Assembly: GCA_030698405.1 (NCBI GenBank)
Contig: JAUYMU010000048.1
Span: 1-41,259 of the forward strand
Direction of reading: 5' to 3'
DNA from: Bacteroidota bacterium
Lineage (GTDB): Bacteria > Bacteroidota > Bacteroidia > Bacteroidales > Prolixibacteraceae
DNA length: 41,259 nt
The first letter of the stretch is position 1; the number at the start of each line of letters is the position of its first letter. The notes beneath the pieces are model-generated. The model made no database searches. It was given only the letters and a program-made list of their open reading frames with translations, and was not told the origin of the DNA. Made by a program: the position numbers and the translations under genes. Shown here in pieces: positions 31,801 to 40,954 of this stretch.

Positions 31801-32364
31801 CCTGCACTGGGGACCAAAGGGGACATGAAATATTTAGGTACCCTAACCCCCCGTTATACTTACTCGTCAAATATTAATTTATCCTACAAAGGTTTTGATT
31901 TAGGAATATTTTTACAAGGTGTAGGTCACAGAGACTTTATAAGAACTTCAGTCGTAAGCCGACCTTTATACTTTGTATGGTATCAGCCATCAGCGTGGTT
32001 TTATGGTAAAACATGGACCCCTGAAAGAACCAATGCTGAGTTTCCAAGGATCATACCAGGAGGTATGGGATTTGATGCTCTGGCAAACTGGAACTATAGA
32101 TATTCTGACAGGGTCGTTGACAATGTTGCTTACCTGAGAGTAAAGGTACTTACGCTAGCTTATAATTTGCCTCAATCAGTATGTAGTAAACTGAAAATGC
32201 AGAGTATACGTGTTTATGCAAGTGGACAGGACTTATTTACGGTATCAAAAGGGACATGGGGTAACTCGTACGACCCGGAAGAACAACGTTCTCCAGATGT
32301 GCATTACTACAATACGTATCCGTTTAGCAAGGTAATCTCATTTGGTACGGATATTAAATTTTAA
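28897..32364 (+). CDS. susC: SusC/RagA TonB-dependent outer-membrane transporter with STN domain
   Basis: Imports oligosaccharides across the outer membrane with its SusD lid. 1155 residues: an extended signal sequence (hydrophobic core about 25-40, SxWSQ cleavage near 44), an STN secretin/TonB N-terminal domain (about 45-120) that signals to FecR, a carboxypeptidase-regulatory-like domain (about 138-210), a TonB box-like DDVVVIGYG (216-224), a plug (about 228-340, RGYSSIAGSSPLVLIDGIPG) and a barrel ending in KVISFGTDIKF with terminal Phe. The ATG at 28897 is about 20 residues upstream of the usual signal start; the internal Met at about residue 23 (MKLSSFL) would also work. Confidence 0.95.
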   Translation: MKLNRNVLSIFKNGQLKKCMRIMKLSSFLILFLTLQMSASVWSQTTTMSVKLKNSTLQELFLQIEKSSNYRFFYNNDEVDVSQRISVDAEEKTVGKILEAAFEGLPYSFKELENKLILIERNGAKPNPIGITMQQQKSVSGKVTDSSGASLPGVSVVVRGTTIGTITDADGKYSISNVPDNATLQFSFVGMKSQEVAVGNNATVNVTLEEETIGIDDVVVIGYGTKLKGELTGSISKVNNQVFEKRPITNTMNALQGALPGVVVTRGSGRPGGEDYSLQIRGYSSIAGSSPLVLIDGIPGDLNTLNPNDILDVTVLRDAAASIYGARAADGVLIVTTKSGKKGKPTVSYSGNFGIKVPQYTKTMTNTLQMAEMYDEGMRNIGQKGVTQEVFDKIKSNASPDINGGWMKYLENYPGFYGNTNWTDAVFGNGQQQSHNISISGGGDENDYLFSVGYKSDGGILNYGTDKSQLFNLRLNLGFKLFKIVNFETRTSIDNHIINEPSGLDGALLLTNVMWSYLPIYNPNGQLYSYQGYGNPIQTLLEGGLSKKDYSKISTSIKGDVKILKDLKLVMQMGLTLGRNDANANYRTFNQLNWAGGLQTVSNNPNNATYSNTKNLYGSSTAYLEYNKILFDKHRLNLMTGTSHEQNDFQSQSTTGYNFISNDLFTLNLADKTKTAYMNFTGSANDWSLNSYFGRFSYSFDKKYNVDITTRMDGSSKFAPSKRWSAVFPAVSASWNLSEEKFIQSLNTFDNLKLRASWGQSGNQNLSFGNYDYIALLSVSGNYPLGSPNVGLTGATSSIASESRTWETIQTTNAGIDFAVLASRLTGSLDYFIKQNNNMLVAVTLPATLGGTPPTQNFGKLETKGWDVSIGWNDTKGDFKYSISAIISDNKTNLIDVKGNDSYKEGLVYTRKGYPLNSYFGYQFDGYIQNTEEQTAYKKLGGVPSNIGLGDAKYKDLDGDGKITAFGDPALGTKGDMKYLGTLTPRYTYSSNINLSYKGFDLGIFLQGVGHRDFIRTSVVSRPLYFVWYQPSAWFYGKTWTPERTNAEFPRIIPGGMGFDALANWNYRYSDRVVDNVAYLRVKVLTLAYNLPQSVCSKLKMQSIRVYASGQDLFTVSKGTWGNSYDPEEQRSPDVHYYNTYPFSKVISFGTDIKF

Positions 32365-32388
32365 ATCTTAAACGTAAAATTATTCGTT

Positions 32389-34077
32389 ATGAAACATATA
32401 TTATTTATTGTGTCACTTACAGTTGTTGTGCTGTTGGCCGGATGTTCAAAAGAGCTTGATTTATACCCAAAGGACTCAATTTCTGATGTTACATTTTGGA
32501 AATCATCATCTGACTTTAAATTGGCTGCAAATAATCTGTATAATTCCTTGGGATCGTTTGATATAATTATGGGTGATGTTGAATCAGATATTGCGTACAA
32601 TGTAAACAATGCAATTAGCAATGGAACTTATTTGGTTACAGAAACTGATGCCAATTGGAACACTCCTTATGGATATATCCGGCAGTGTAATAAAATTATC
32701 GCTTCAGGAGCGAATTCGGCTGTTGCAAGTGATGCTGGTGTTATAAGGTTTGCCGCTGAAGCAAAATTTTTCAGGGCATGGAATTATTGGAATTTGTTTA
32801 GATTATATGGTGGAGTCCCGCTAATTAAAGATGTACTGGACATAACCTCCAAAGAGTTATATTCCAAACGTGCCACCAGAAAGGAAACAGTTGATTTTAT
32901 ACTTCAGGATTTAACTGAAGCAGTTGCCGGCTTGCCATTGAAATCAGCTTTAGTATCCTCCGAAGTTGGTAGAATCACCAAAGGTACAGCGCTTGCTTTG
33001 AAGGCAAGAATTGCTTTGTTCGAAGGAACCTGGGGAAAATATCGGGGTGATGCCGGGGCAAACGGATATCTCGACATAGCAATTGAAGCCTCTAATAGTC
33101 TTATCAGCAGCGCCCAATATACTTTGTACACAGGTTCTGGAGCTAAAAGTTATTGGAATTTATTTAATGAAAAGGGGGATGATTCTCCTGAATCCATTCT
33201 TGACAATCGTTATGAACTGAATGTTAGAGAGCAACGTCTTCTACAGTTAATCCATGACACCAGAGGTTACCTGGCGACAAAAAAAATGGCTGATATGTAT
33301 TTATGCAATGATGGTTTGCCTGTCAAACAATCTCCACTATTTCAAGGCTATGCTACCAGAGTTTCAGAGTTTCAAAACCGTGACCCTCGGATGACTTTAA
33401 CTCTTTTAACCCCGGGAAGCTTTGTTGTCCAGCATCTTTTCCCAACAGTTCCAATAGAAAGCTGGCCGTTTTTTCCGCAGCGTAATGGCAACACTGGTTA
33501 TATTACGGATAAATTCAGGTCTGAGGATGTTTATGGCAATACAACTCAGAAATTTGGCTTCGATATTCATCTTATTCGATATGCAGAGGTGCTATTAATC
33601 TATGCAGAAGCCACTTTTGAAAAAAATGGAACCATAAGCGACGCCGATTTGAATAAATCTATTAATGTTATCCGGCAGAGGGTTGGAATGCTTGCTTTGA
33701 CCAATGCTTTTGTTACGTCAAACGGATTGGATATAAAGACGGAGATAAGAAGGGAAAGGACCATTGAACTGGCTTTTGAGAATTTCAGGTATGATGATTT
33801 GAGAAGGTGGAAAACTGCTGAAAATGAGTTGCCTCAGGCTTTACTTGGAATTAAAGTCAAAGGTTCACAGTGGGGTACAGATCCGATTATTGTAAATGGA
33901 GTTGATAAAAATCCATACTCCACCCCTGCCTACCAAAGTAAAACAGACGAAAATGGATTTCTTGTTGTTGAACCTGCTGGCGGAAGATCTTTTAATCCGG
34001 CTAAACATTATTTAAGACCTTTACCATCAAAAGAAATTCTAATAAATCCTGATTTGCAACAAAATCCTGGTTGGTAG
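32389..34077 (+). CDS. susD: SusD/RagB outer-membrane glycan-binding lipoprotein
   Basis: 562-residue partner of SusC. It begins with a lipoprotein signal peptide whose lipobox is VVLLAGCSKE (Cys19), so it is anchored to the outer membrane. The N-terminus SKELDLYPKDSISDVTFWKS is typical of SusD. The body is TPR-helical with EAKFFRAWNYWNLFRLYGGVPLI, TKGTALALKARIALFEGTW, and a C-terminal RRERTIELAFENFRYDDLRRWKTAE, family hallmarks. It starts 24 bp after the susC stop. A strong terminator follows, 33 bp beyond the stop. The bound glycan cannot be told from sequence. Confidence 0.94.
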   Translation: MKHILFIVSLTVVVLLAGCSKELDLYPKDSISDVTFWKSSSDFKLAANNLYNSLGSFDIIMGDVESDIAYNVNNAISNGTYLVTETDANWNTPYGYIRQCNKIIASGANSAVASDAGVIRFAAEAKFFRAWNYWNLFRLYGGVPLIKDVLDITSKELYSKRATRKETVDFILQDLTEAVAGLPLKSALVSSEVGRITKGTALALKARIALFEGTWGKYRGDAGANGYLDIAIEASNSLISSAQYTLYTGSGAKSYWNLFNEKGDDSPESILDNRYELNVREQRLLQLIHDTRGYLATKKMADMYLCNDGLPVKQSPLFQGYATRVSEFQNRDPRMTLTLLTPGSFVVQHLFPTVPIESWPFFPQRNGNTGYITDKFRSEDVYGNTTQKFGFDIHLIRYAEVLLIYAEATFEKNGTISDADLNKSINVIRQRVGMLALTNAFVTSNGLDIKTEIRRERTIELAFENFRYDDLRRWKTAENELPQALLGIKVKGSQWGTDPIIVNGVDKNPYSTPAYQSKTDENGFLVVEPAGGRSFNPAKHYLRPLPSKEILINPDLQQNPGW

Positions 34078-34110
34078 TTTTAGGTTATCGTTTTAAGAAA
34101 TGTTATTATA

Positions 34111-34140
34111 AAAAGGGTGGCCTGATCCACCCTTTTTATT
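34111..34140 (+). terminator. Strong rho-independent terminator after susD
   Basis: A perfect 10-bp stem, AAAAGGGTGG with CCACCCTTTT, has a CCTGAT loop and continues into TTATT. It should separate susCD from the downstream enzymes, which then need their own promoter or read-through. Confidence 0.9.
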
Positions 34141-34259
34141 GATGCTGCATTCTTCTCACAATTGCATTTTTTTGAATAGACAAAAAATGAAAAATCATTC
34201 AAATAAATGTTTTAGCCTGAATATACTATCCACCTTAAATAAATTCTAATAATTCTGAC

Positions 34260-35312
34260 ATGAAAACAATAATAATTTCAGCGATCTGTCTATTACAATT
34301 GATGTCTGCCTTTGCACAAGAATCCAAAACAATTCCTTTGGATGGCTCGTGGAGAGTAGCACTTGATGTATTTTATCAAGGTACCAAAAAGCAATGGTAT
34401 AAAATGGAATTACCCAGCTCCAGAGATCTGCATGTTGATTACGTTTTATATTTTAGAAGATCAGACTATTTAGTTGCCGATTGGATGCATTTGCCTGGAA
34501 CAATGGAAGAGGCCAATATTGGGGTGAAGGTATATCCCGAAAAAGCATTTTCAGAAGGTTTGCAAAAAAAAATAACGTGCGATGCCCCTTTTTGGATTCC
34601 ACGCACGGTTACGGATGCCCCTTTTTGGATTCAACGCACTGTTACAATTCCTCCTGGTTGGAACGATAAAGCTATTGTTTTTTCGATGGAAAGAACAATT
34701 GGCATATGTACAATGTATTGGGATGGCCAATTAGTTGGTGAAGCTTCTGGCTATGAAGTTCCACACAAATTTGAATTAAATAATTCGTTAACATCAGCGG
34801 GTGATCATATAATTACTGTATTTGTAAATAGAAACGACAAGAGGTACAAACAAGTAGGACACGGTGTGGTTGGCGAGAATGGAACCGAATGGATTGGTGT
34901 GGTTGGGAAAATTGAAATGCAGGTGCAGAATAGTATTTATGTAAAAAATTTACAAATCTATCCTAATATTGAAAACGGCACCATAAAAGCCACATTCGAT
35001 TTTGGACAAAACAGTAAGCAAAATAAAGATATCACCATTAACTTCTCCGTGCGTAAAAAGAAATCAGGCGGCAAGTTTGAAAAGATAAAAACCTTAAAGA
35101 TTCAAAACGAAAACATCAAACAACAAAGTCTCGATTTAGTACTTCCTAAGCCGGTGGAATTATGGACCGAATTTAATCCTTGCTTGTATGAATTAAAAAC
35201 AGAAGTACTAATGAATGATTTGTCTGAAGATGAAAGTTTTACAACTTTTGGAATGCGAAAATTTGCCACCGAGAACGGAAATTTCACATTAAATGGTAAA
35301 AAAATTTTTTGA
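34260..35312 (+). pseudogene. GH2-type glycoside hydrolase, N-terminal half (frameshifted gene)
   Basis: 350 residues: signal peptide (IIISAICLLQLMSAFAQ), then the jelly-roll sugar-binding domain (MYWDGQLVGEASGYEVPHKFEL, about 150-225) and the immunoglobulin-like domain typical of GH2 enzymes (about 230-340). It ends in FTLNGKKIF followed by TGA at 35310-35312. Family members continue here with (L)RGTEYDG into the catalytic barrel, and exactly this text resumes in the -1 frame at 35309. The cause is most simply loss of one T in the A7T6 tract at 35298-35310. A 33-bp tandem duplication (34581-34646) adds 11 residues. Without the barrel this half cannot be catalytic. Confidence 0.85.
34581..34646 (+). 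repeat. 33-bp in-frame tandem duplication within the GH2 gene
   Basis: Units 34581-34613 and 34614-34646 are 30/33 identical and encode DAPFWIPRTVT then DAPFWIQRTVT. The duplication keeps the reading frame and adds 11 residues in the first beta domain. Confidence 0.9.
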
Positions 35313-37108
35313 GACGAACTGAATATGATGGTGCTTCGCCAATAAAAAACTATCCAAGTATGGAGAAATCCGATTGGCTACATCTGATTGGAATTGCAAA
35401 AGAGTATGGGTTAAATAGCCTTCGATTCCATTCCTGGTGCCCGCCAAAAGCTGCATTTGAAGCAGCAGATGGTTTAGGGATTATTCTTCAGATAGAATTA
35501 CCTTATGGATTTGGTCCAGGTCAAAAATCTGATTATCCTCTTTTGGAGTTAAGAACTATCTTGGACGCATACGGCAATCACCCCTCTTTTTGTATGCTTT
35601 CTTTAGGAAATGAGCGATTTACACATAATGATGATACAAAAAAATCAATTGCCGATGCCAAACAGTATGATCCAAGGCATCTTTATACTTGTACTTCACA
35701 CCCACTTGCTATGAATTGTGTAGATGACTTCTTTGAAGCTGCTGATGGTGGAACGAATGATAAACTGATAGTTGGAATTGAATGGGGTGGTGGTGATGTT
35801 GTTTCTTCTTCCAGGTTTAATACAAAATCGCCTGAAACAAAAAGTGATTACAGAAATGTTATAAAAGATTTTGATGTACCAATCGTTTCGCACGAAGCAG
35901 GACAATGGGCGATGTTTCCAAACCTAAACGAAATATCAAAGTACACAGGAGTTTTGCAAAATACAAACTACGAGAGAATCAAGCAGGCATTAGACGATAA
36001 GGGCTTGCTTGACTATGCCGGTGATTTTGCGATGGCTTCCGGCAAATTTGCAGCAATTCTATATAAAGAAGAAATAGAATCTGCACTAAGAACTCCAAAT
36101 TTTGGAGGAATTTGCCTGTTAGGATTAACTGATTTTCAAGGACAAAATCTTGCTGTTGTAGGAATATTAGATGCTTTTTGGGAATCAAAAGGGATCGTAA
36201 CGCCAAAACAACATCGAATGTATTTTTCGTCTACTGTACCTTTGGCAAGAATGGTAAAACGAGTTTGGAAACAAAACGAAGTTTTTACTGCTTCTGCTGA
36301 AATAGCACATTTTGGCGAAAAGGATTTATTCAAAACTCATTCTAATTGGACTATATCATCAGAAGATGGCAAAGTGCTATTTAATGGGCAGTTTAAGACT
36401 TTAAATATCCCAATTGGAGGGTTGACTTCATTAGGTGACATTTCGGTATTATTCAACAAAATAAAAGCACCTCAAAAGTTGATATTATCAATTGAAATCC
36501 CATCAACTGAAATAAAAAATACGTGGGATATTTGGGTATATCCTTCGGAGGTAAATTTAAGTATTGGTAAAGTGAAGGTGGTAAATACGTGGGATAACAA
36601 TGTAAAAAAGGCATTGGAATCGGGTGAAAATGTATTGCTTATACCCAAATTAGAGTCGCTCAAAGATGGCTATAGAGCAAGTTGTTTTACAACTGTCTTT
36701 TGGAATTCAATTTTTAAAAAATATCAAAAAGCCCATACTTTAGGGATATTATGCGATCCATCAAATCCTGTTTTCAGCAGCTTTCCCACCGATAGTTTCT
36801 CCAATTGGCAATGGTGGGATGTTACAATGAATGCCAATGCCATGTATTTAAACAATATGCCTAAACAGCTAAAACCATTAATACATGTTATTGATTCATA
36901 TCACATTAACGATAGATTGACGTATGTTTGGGAATGTAAAGTTGGAAAGGGAAAACTATTGGTATCAACAATTGATTTTACAACTGAAATTGAAAAAAGA
37001 ACAGTATCAAAGCAATTAGAAAAAAGTATTCTTGACTATATGAATAGTGAGCAGTTTAATCCAAAAACAGAATTGCATTTTACAGACATTGATAACTTAT
37101 TTTATTAA
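35309..37108 (+). pseudogene. GH2-type glycoside hydrolase, catalytic half (frameshifted gene)
   Basis: 599 residues from a TTG that is a Leu codon in the original gene rather than a proven start. It contains the TIM-barrel catalytic domain: RRTEYDGASPIKNYP, GLNSLRFHSWCPPKAAFEAAD, acid/base Glu in MLSLGNERF, and the probable nucleophile in PIVSHEAGQWAMFP. KEEIESALRTPNFGGICLLGLTDFQGQ is typical of a GH2 branch common in Bacteroidetes and Planctomycetes loci. C-terminal beta domains follow. Joined with 34260-35309, the enzyme would have about 949 residues. Both active-site Glu are intact, so the break looks recent, or the sequence is in error. The next gene starts 28 bp past the stop. Confidence 0.85.
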
Positions 37109-37136
37109 TTTAGGTACTTTGAATAAAATAAATGGA

Positions 37137-39089
37137 ATGAAAAAGGAATATTTATTAATAATCGCACTCTTCATTGGTAGCCTTTCCGCGTCAGCAAATG
37201 TGACTTTGCCAAAGATATTTGCTGACAATATGGTCTTGCAGCGCAATACGTTGATTCCAATTTGGGGCTGGGCAGACGCCAATGAAAAAGTGGAAGTTCG
37301 ATTTAATAAGCAGGTTAAAACAACAAAGGCAGATAAAAACGGTAAATGGACGTTAAAGCTTGATGCTGAAATCGCCGGTGGACCTTATGAATTGTCTGTA
37401 AAAGGCAAAAATATTCTACTGATAAAAAATGTACTCGTTGGCGAAGTATGGCTTTGCAGCGGCCAGTCCAATATGGAAAGGAATGTAGGTCAATCAGACA
37501 ATGCAAAAAAGGAAATAGCATCGGCTAATTATCCGTTCATACGACATATTAAAATTTCGCATTCAATTAGTTCATCTCCCCTATCTGATCTAAATCCGGA
37601 TGAATGGAAAGTATGCGATTCAACAACAGTTGCAGGTTTTTCAGGCGTCGCCTATTTTTTCGCCAGAAATATTTACAACAGCTTAAAGGTCCCGGTTGGT
37701 TTAATCAATGATTGCTGGGGTGGCACCAATATTGAAACCTGGATAAGCCGTCAGGGCTTTGAAAGCAGTGATGAGTTTAAAGAAATGATTGCAGGAATGC
37801 CCAGAATAAATTTGGATTCACTTTCTAAATTAAAAGTACACGACAGTCAAATAAAGATTGAAGCTTTGCAGGGAACAAAATTGAAAGAACTTGATGCCAG
37901 TTTATTTAAGGATGGTTCTTTCGACGATTCAAAATGGCCATCGCTAAACGAACCGCAACAATGGGATAAACAAAGTATCGGAGAATTGAATTTTGTAGTT
38001 TGGTTACGAAAAACAATTGTATTGTCAGCCACAGATATAAAAAATAAAGCCACGTTAGAATTTTCGGAAATTGCCGATGAAGATATTACGTATGTAAATG
38101 GAATTAAAGTTGGAAGCACCAACAAATGGGATAAATTCCGAAAATACAACCTTCCTTCCGGGGTATTAAAAGAAGGGAAAAATGTAATTGCTGTCAGAGT
38201 CGTTGACAGTAAGGGTGGCGGTGGTATTTATGACGATGCGGCAGATTTAAAATTCACAATAGGAGAAAATCTTATTCCGTTAAGCGGGAATTGGAAATTT
38301 CAGATAGAATCTGTAAATAAAATTCCCAAACCAAATTCATTGCCTTCTCTTTGCTATAATGCGATGATAAATCCTTTAATTCCTTTTGCTTTTCAAGGCG
38401 TACTCTGGTACCAGGGAGAGTCAAATGCCGAGAGGGCTTACCAATACAGAAAAGCATTTCCGTTATTAATCAACGACTGGAGGCAAAAATTTAATAACCT
38501 GAAAATGCCATTTTATTTTGTGCAACTTGCAACATTTAAAACAGGTGGCAACAGCAATGAAGGATGCGGCTGGGCAGAATTACGGGAAGCACAAACGATG
38601 ACATTATCATTGCCAAATACCGGCATGTGCGTTACCACAGATATTGGAAACCCCTCGGATATTCATCCCTCAAACAAGCAGGATGTTGGCAAACGGTTGG
38701 CAGCAATTGCGTTAAATAATTTGTACGGAAAGCCAATGATTTGCAATGGTCCCACTTATAAATCAATGGAAGTAACCGGAAATAAAATCATTCTGTCATT
38801 TGAAAATATCGGAACAGGTTTATTCACCCCCGATAAATATGGCTACATCAAAGGGTTTGAAGTTGCAGGAAAAGACCAGATATTTCATTATGCCAAAGCT
38901 TTTATTTGCGGAAATACTGTGAAACTTTTCTGCGAAAACGTAGAAAATCCAATTGCGGTTCATTTTGGATGGGTTGGAGATGCCAGCGATTGTAATCTGT
39001 TCAACAAAGAAGGATTTCCTGCCGGGCCTTTCAGAACAGATGAATGGAAGACCATCACAAAAGATTCAAAGTATAAGATTGAAAAATGA
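37137..39089 (+). CDS. Sialate O-acetylesterase-like (SASA/SGNH) carbohydrate esterase
   Basis: 650 residues from the ATG at 37137. The frame is open upstream to 37047, but that part overlaps the GH2 gene and lacks a signal peptide. The signal peptide is KKEYLLIIALFIGSLSASA. The N-terminal beta domain (LPKIFADNMVLQRN) is followed by the SGNH core: Ser111 in CSGQSNME, GGTNIETW, WYQGESNAERAYQYR, and the catalytic Asp508 and His510 in DIHPSN. A GH2-like jelly-roll insertion (about 250-400, NGIKVGSTNKWDKFRKY) is typical of Bacteroidetes members. It removes O-acetyl groups from glycans outside the cytoplasm. It follows the GH2 gene by 28 bp and overlaps the next gene by 4 bp (ATGA), so the three enzymes form one operon. 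Confidence 0.92.
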   Translation: MKKEYLLIIALFIGSLSASANVTLPKIFADNMVLQRNTLIPIWGWADANEKVEVRFNKQVKTTKADKNGKWTLKLDAEIAGGPYELSVKGKNILLIKNVLVGEVWLCSGQSNMERNVGQSDNAKKEIASANYPFIRHIKISHSISSSPLSDLNPDEWKVCDSTTVAGFSGVAYFFARNIYNSLKVPVGLINDCWGGTNIETWISRQGFESSDEFKEMIAGMPRINLDSLSKLKVHDSQIKIEALQGTKLKELDASLFKDGSFDDSKWPSLNEPQQWDKQSIGELNFVVWLRKTIVLSATDIKNKATLEFSEIADEDITYVNGIKVGSTNKWDKFRKYNLPSGVLKEGKNVIAVRVVDSKGGGGIYDDAADLKFTIGENLIPLSGNWKFQIESVNKIPKPNSLPSLCYNAMINPLIPFAFQGVLWYQGESNAERAYQYRKAFPLLINDWRQKFNNLKMPFYFVQLATFKTGGNSNEGCGWAELREAQTMTLSLPNTGMCVTTDIGNPSDIHPSNKQDVGKRLAAIALNNLYGKPMICNGPTYKSMEVTGNKIILSFENIGTGLFTPDKYGYIKGFEVAGKDQIFHYAKAFICGNTVKLFCENVENPIAVHFGWVGDASDCNLFNKEGFPAGPFRTDEWKTITKDSKYKIEK

Positions 39090-40954
39090 AAAAACGAATA
39101 ATTTATTGTATCGCTGTATGCTTTTTTCTTGGCAGTTCATACAGTGGGTTTAAGGCAACAAAAAAAAAACTAATTCCTGATAAGATGAAATCTAAATTAA
39201 TTTTAATCAATCTGTTATTTCTTTGTTTTGGAATACAGAATGGTTCTTCTCAAACCTATCCCAACCGAAACTATACTAAACCCTTGCCTGAGAATGTAAA
39301 GGCAATTGCAGCAAAGTGTAATCAAACTTTGCTGGGTAAAAACACATTTGTGTTCGATTCTTCTATGGATATGACAGAAGTTCAAACATTGATCGACTCC
39401 ATTTATGCCGGGCAGGTCTATCCGACGAATGAGTTTTCCAGAAACCGTTATGCACTGCTGTTCAAGCCCGGAACTTATAAGTTGGATATCAGGGTTGGCT
39501 ATTATATGCACATAATGGGTTTAGGAAATTCGCCCGAAGATGTGGTGATTATTGGCGCTGTCAGGTCTAATGCATCGCAAGGTCATTCGTTGTGTAATTT
39601 TTGGCGGACAGCCGAGAATTTGACGATTGTTCCTGCAAAGGATTCAACAAATACCTGGGCGGTTTCGCAGGCGGCTCCTTTGCGTCGCGTTAATGTGAAA
39701 GGAAATTTAAAGTTATTTGAAGGAGCTTCCAGCGGAGGCTTCATGGCCGATTGCAAAATTGATGGAACAGTATTTTCCGGTTCTCAGCAACAATGGTTAA
39801 CACGAAATTCTGTGTTTAAAAAATGGGATGGTGGTGTATGGAACATGGTATATGTCGGCGTTTCAAATGCGCCAAAAGAGAATTGGCCGGAAAAGCCTGT
39901 AACCACCATCAAAGAAACACCTGAAGTTCGCGAAAAACCATACTGGACTTATTCAGGAGAGAAGTTTACTTTAAAAATACCGGCATTAAAGAAAAATTCA
40001 ATTGGTGTTGACTGGGACAAACAAATTAGCAACGAAAAGACAATTTCAATCGATGATTTTTATGTCGCCAAAGCTGATGCGGACAATGCAAAATCAATTA
40101 ATAAAGCGTTGAATAAAGGGAAACACATCCTTTTTACGCCTGGGATATATTCGTTAAGCGAAAGTCTGAAGGTCAAACGTCCCGGAACAGTAGTGATGGG
40201 AATCGGAATGGCAACACTGGTTCCAGAAAAAGGGAACAAGACAATTGAAGTTTCAGATGTTGATGGAGTGACGATTGCTGGCTTGCTGATTGATGCAAAC
40301 CTCATTCCTTCCGAAGCATTGATGCAGATTGGAAAACCCGGATCGAAGAAGAATCATTCAGCAAATCCTACCTATTTATTTGATGTGTTTTTCAGGATTG
40401 GCGGTCCTCAGGAAGGATCTGCCTCACATTGTCTGGTGATCAACAGTAATAACGTTTGTGTCGATCATGCGTGGTTTTGGAGAGCCGACCATGGCAATGG
40501 TATAGGTTGGGACAAGAGCAAGTGTGCCAATGGCTTGATTGTGAATGGCAACAACGTCACCATTTACGGACTATTTAACGAGCATTTTCAGAAATACCAG
40601 ACCATTTGGAATGGCGAAATGGGTCGGGTTTATTTTTATCAATGCGAAATGCCTTATGATGTTCCATCCCTTGAAGTCTGGAAACATGGAGAAATCAATG
40701 GATATGCATCTTACAAAGTTGGAGATCAGGTAAAAGACCACAAGGCTTGGGGTATTGGTATATATGGTTTTTTCGACATCCCGATGATTGTTGATCAGGC
40801 TATTGAAACACCAACGGCAGTTGAAGATGGTTTTTACCATAAAGTACTTGTCATGTTAGGTTGGAGTAAAGAAACCAGTACTGTAGTAAAAAGTGTAATT
40901 AATGGTAAAGGGGGAGAACTCAACACCAAAATTCGCAAAGTGATGATGGAGTAA
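39086..40954 (+). CDS. Secreted right-handed beta-helix protein, probable polysaccharide-active enzyme
   Basis: The 622-residue protein shows the short repeated strands of a parallel beta-helix (VTIAGLLIDANLIPSE, VCVDHAWFWRADHGNGIGWD, ANGLIVNGNNVTIYGLFNEHF). A conserved segment is YQTIWNGEMGRVYFYQCEMPYDVPS. I recognise this layout from actinobacterial proteins often called adenylyl cyclase or F5/8 domain proteins, which look like pectate-lyase or GH55/GH87-type folds. I do not assign a family. Two signal peptides occur in tandem: from 39086 (MKKRIIYCIAVCFFLGSSYSG) and from 39185 (KSKLILINLLFLCFGIQNGSS). The ATGA overlap with the esterase favours 39086, and the second signal favours 39185. Confidence 0.75.
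   Translation: MKKRIIYCIAVCFFLGSSYSGFKATKKKLIPDKMKSKLILINLLFLCFGIQNGSSQTYPNRNYTKPLPENVKAIAAKCNQTLLGKNTFVFDSSMDMTEVQTLIDSIYAGQVYPTNEFSRNRYALLFKPGTYKLDIRVGYYMHIMGLGNSPEDVVIIGAVRSNASQGHSLCNFWRTAENLTIVPAKDSTNTWAVSQAAPLRRVNVKGNLKLFEGASSGGFMADCKIDGTVFSGSQQQWLTRNSVFKKWDGGVWNMVYVGVSNAPKENWPEKPVTTIKETPEVREKPYWTYSGEKFTLKIPALKKNSIGVDWDKQISNEKTISIDDFYVAKADADNAKSINKALNKGKHILFTPGIYSLSESLKVKRPGTVVMGIGMATLVPEKGNKTIEVSDVDGVTIAGLLIDANLIPSEALMQIGKPGSKKNHSANPTYLFDVFFRIGGPQEGSASHCLVINSNNVCVDHAWFWRADHGNGIGWDKSKCANGLIVNGNNVTIYGLFNEHFQKYQTIWNGEMGRVYFYQCEMPYDVPSLEVWKHGEINGYASYKVGDQVKDHKAWGIGIYGFFDIPMIVDQAIETPTAVEDGFYHKVLVMLGWSKETSTVVKSVINGKGGELNTKIRKVMME

Noticed and set aside
37047-37136. Upstream extension of the esterase frame
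   Set aside because: It lies inside the GH2 gene end and would hide the clear signal peptide that starts at 37137.
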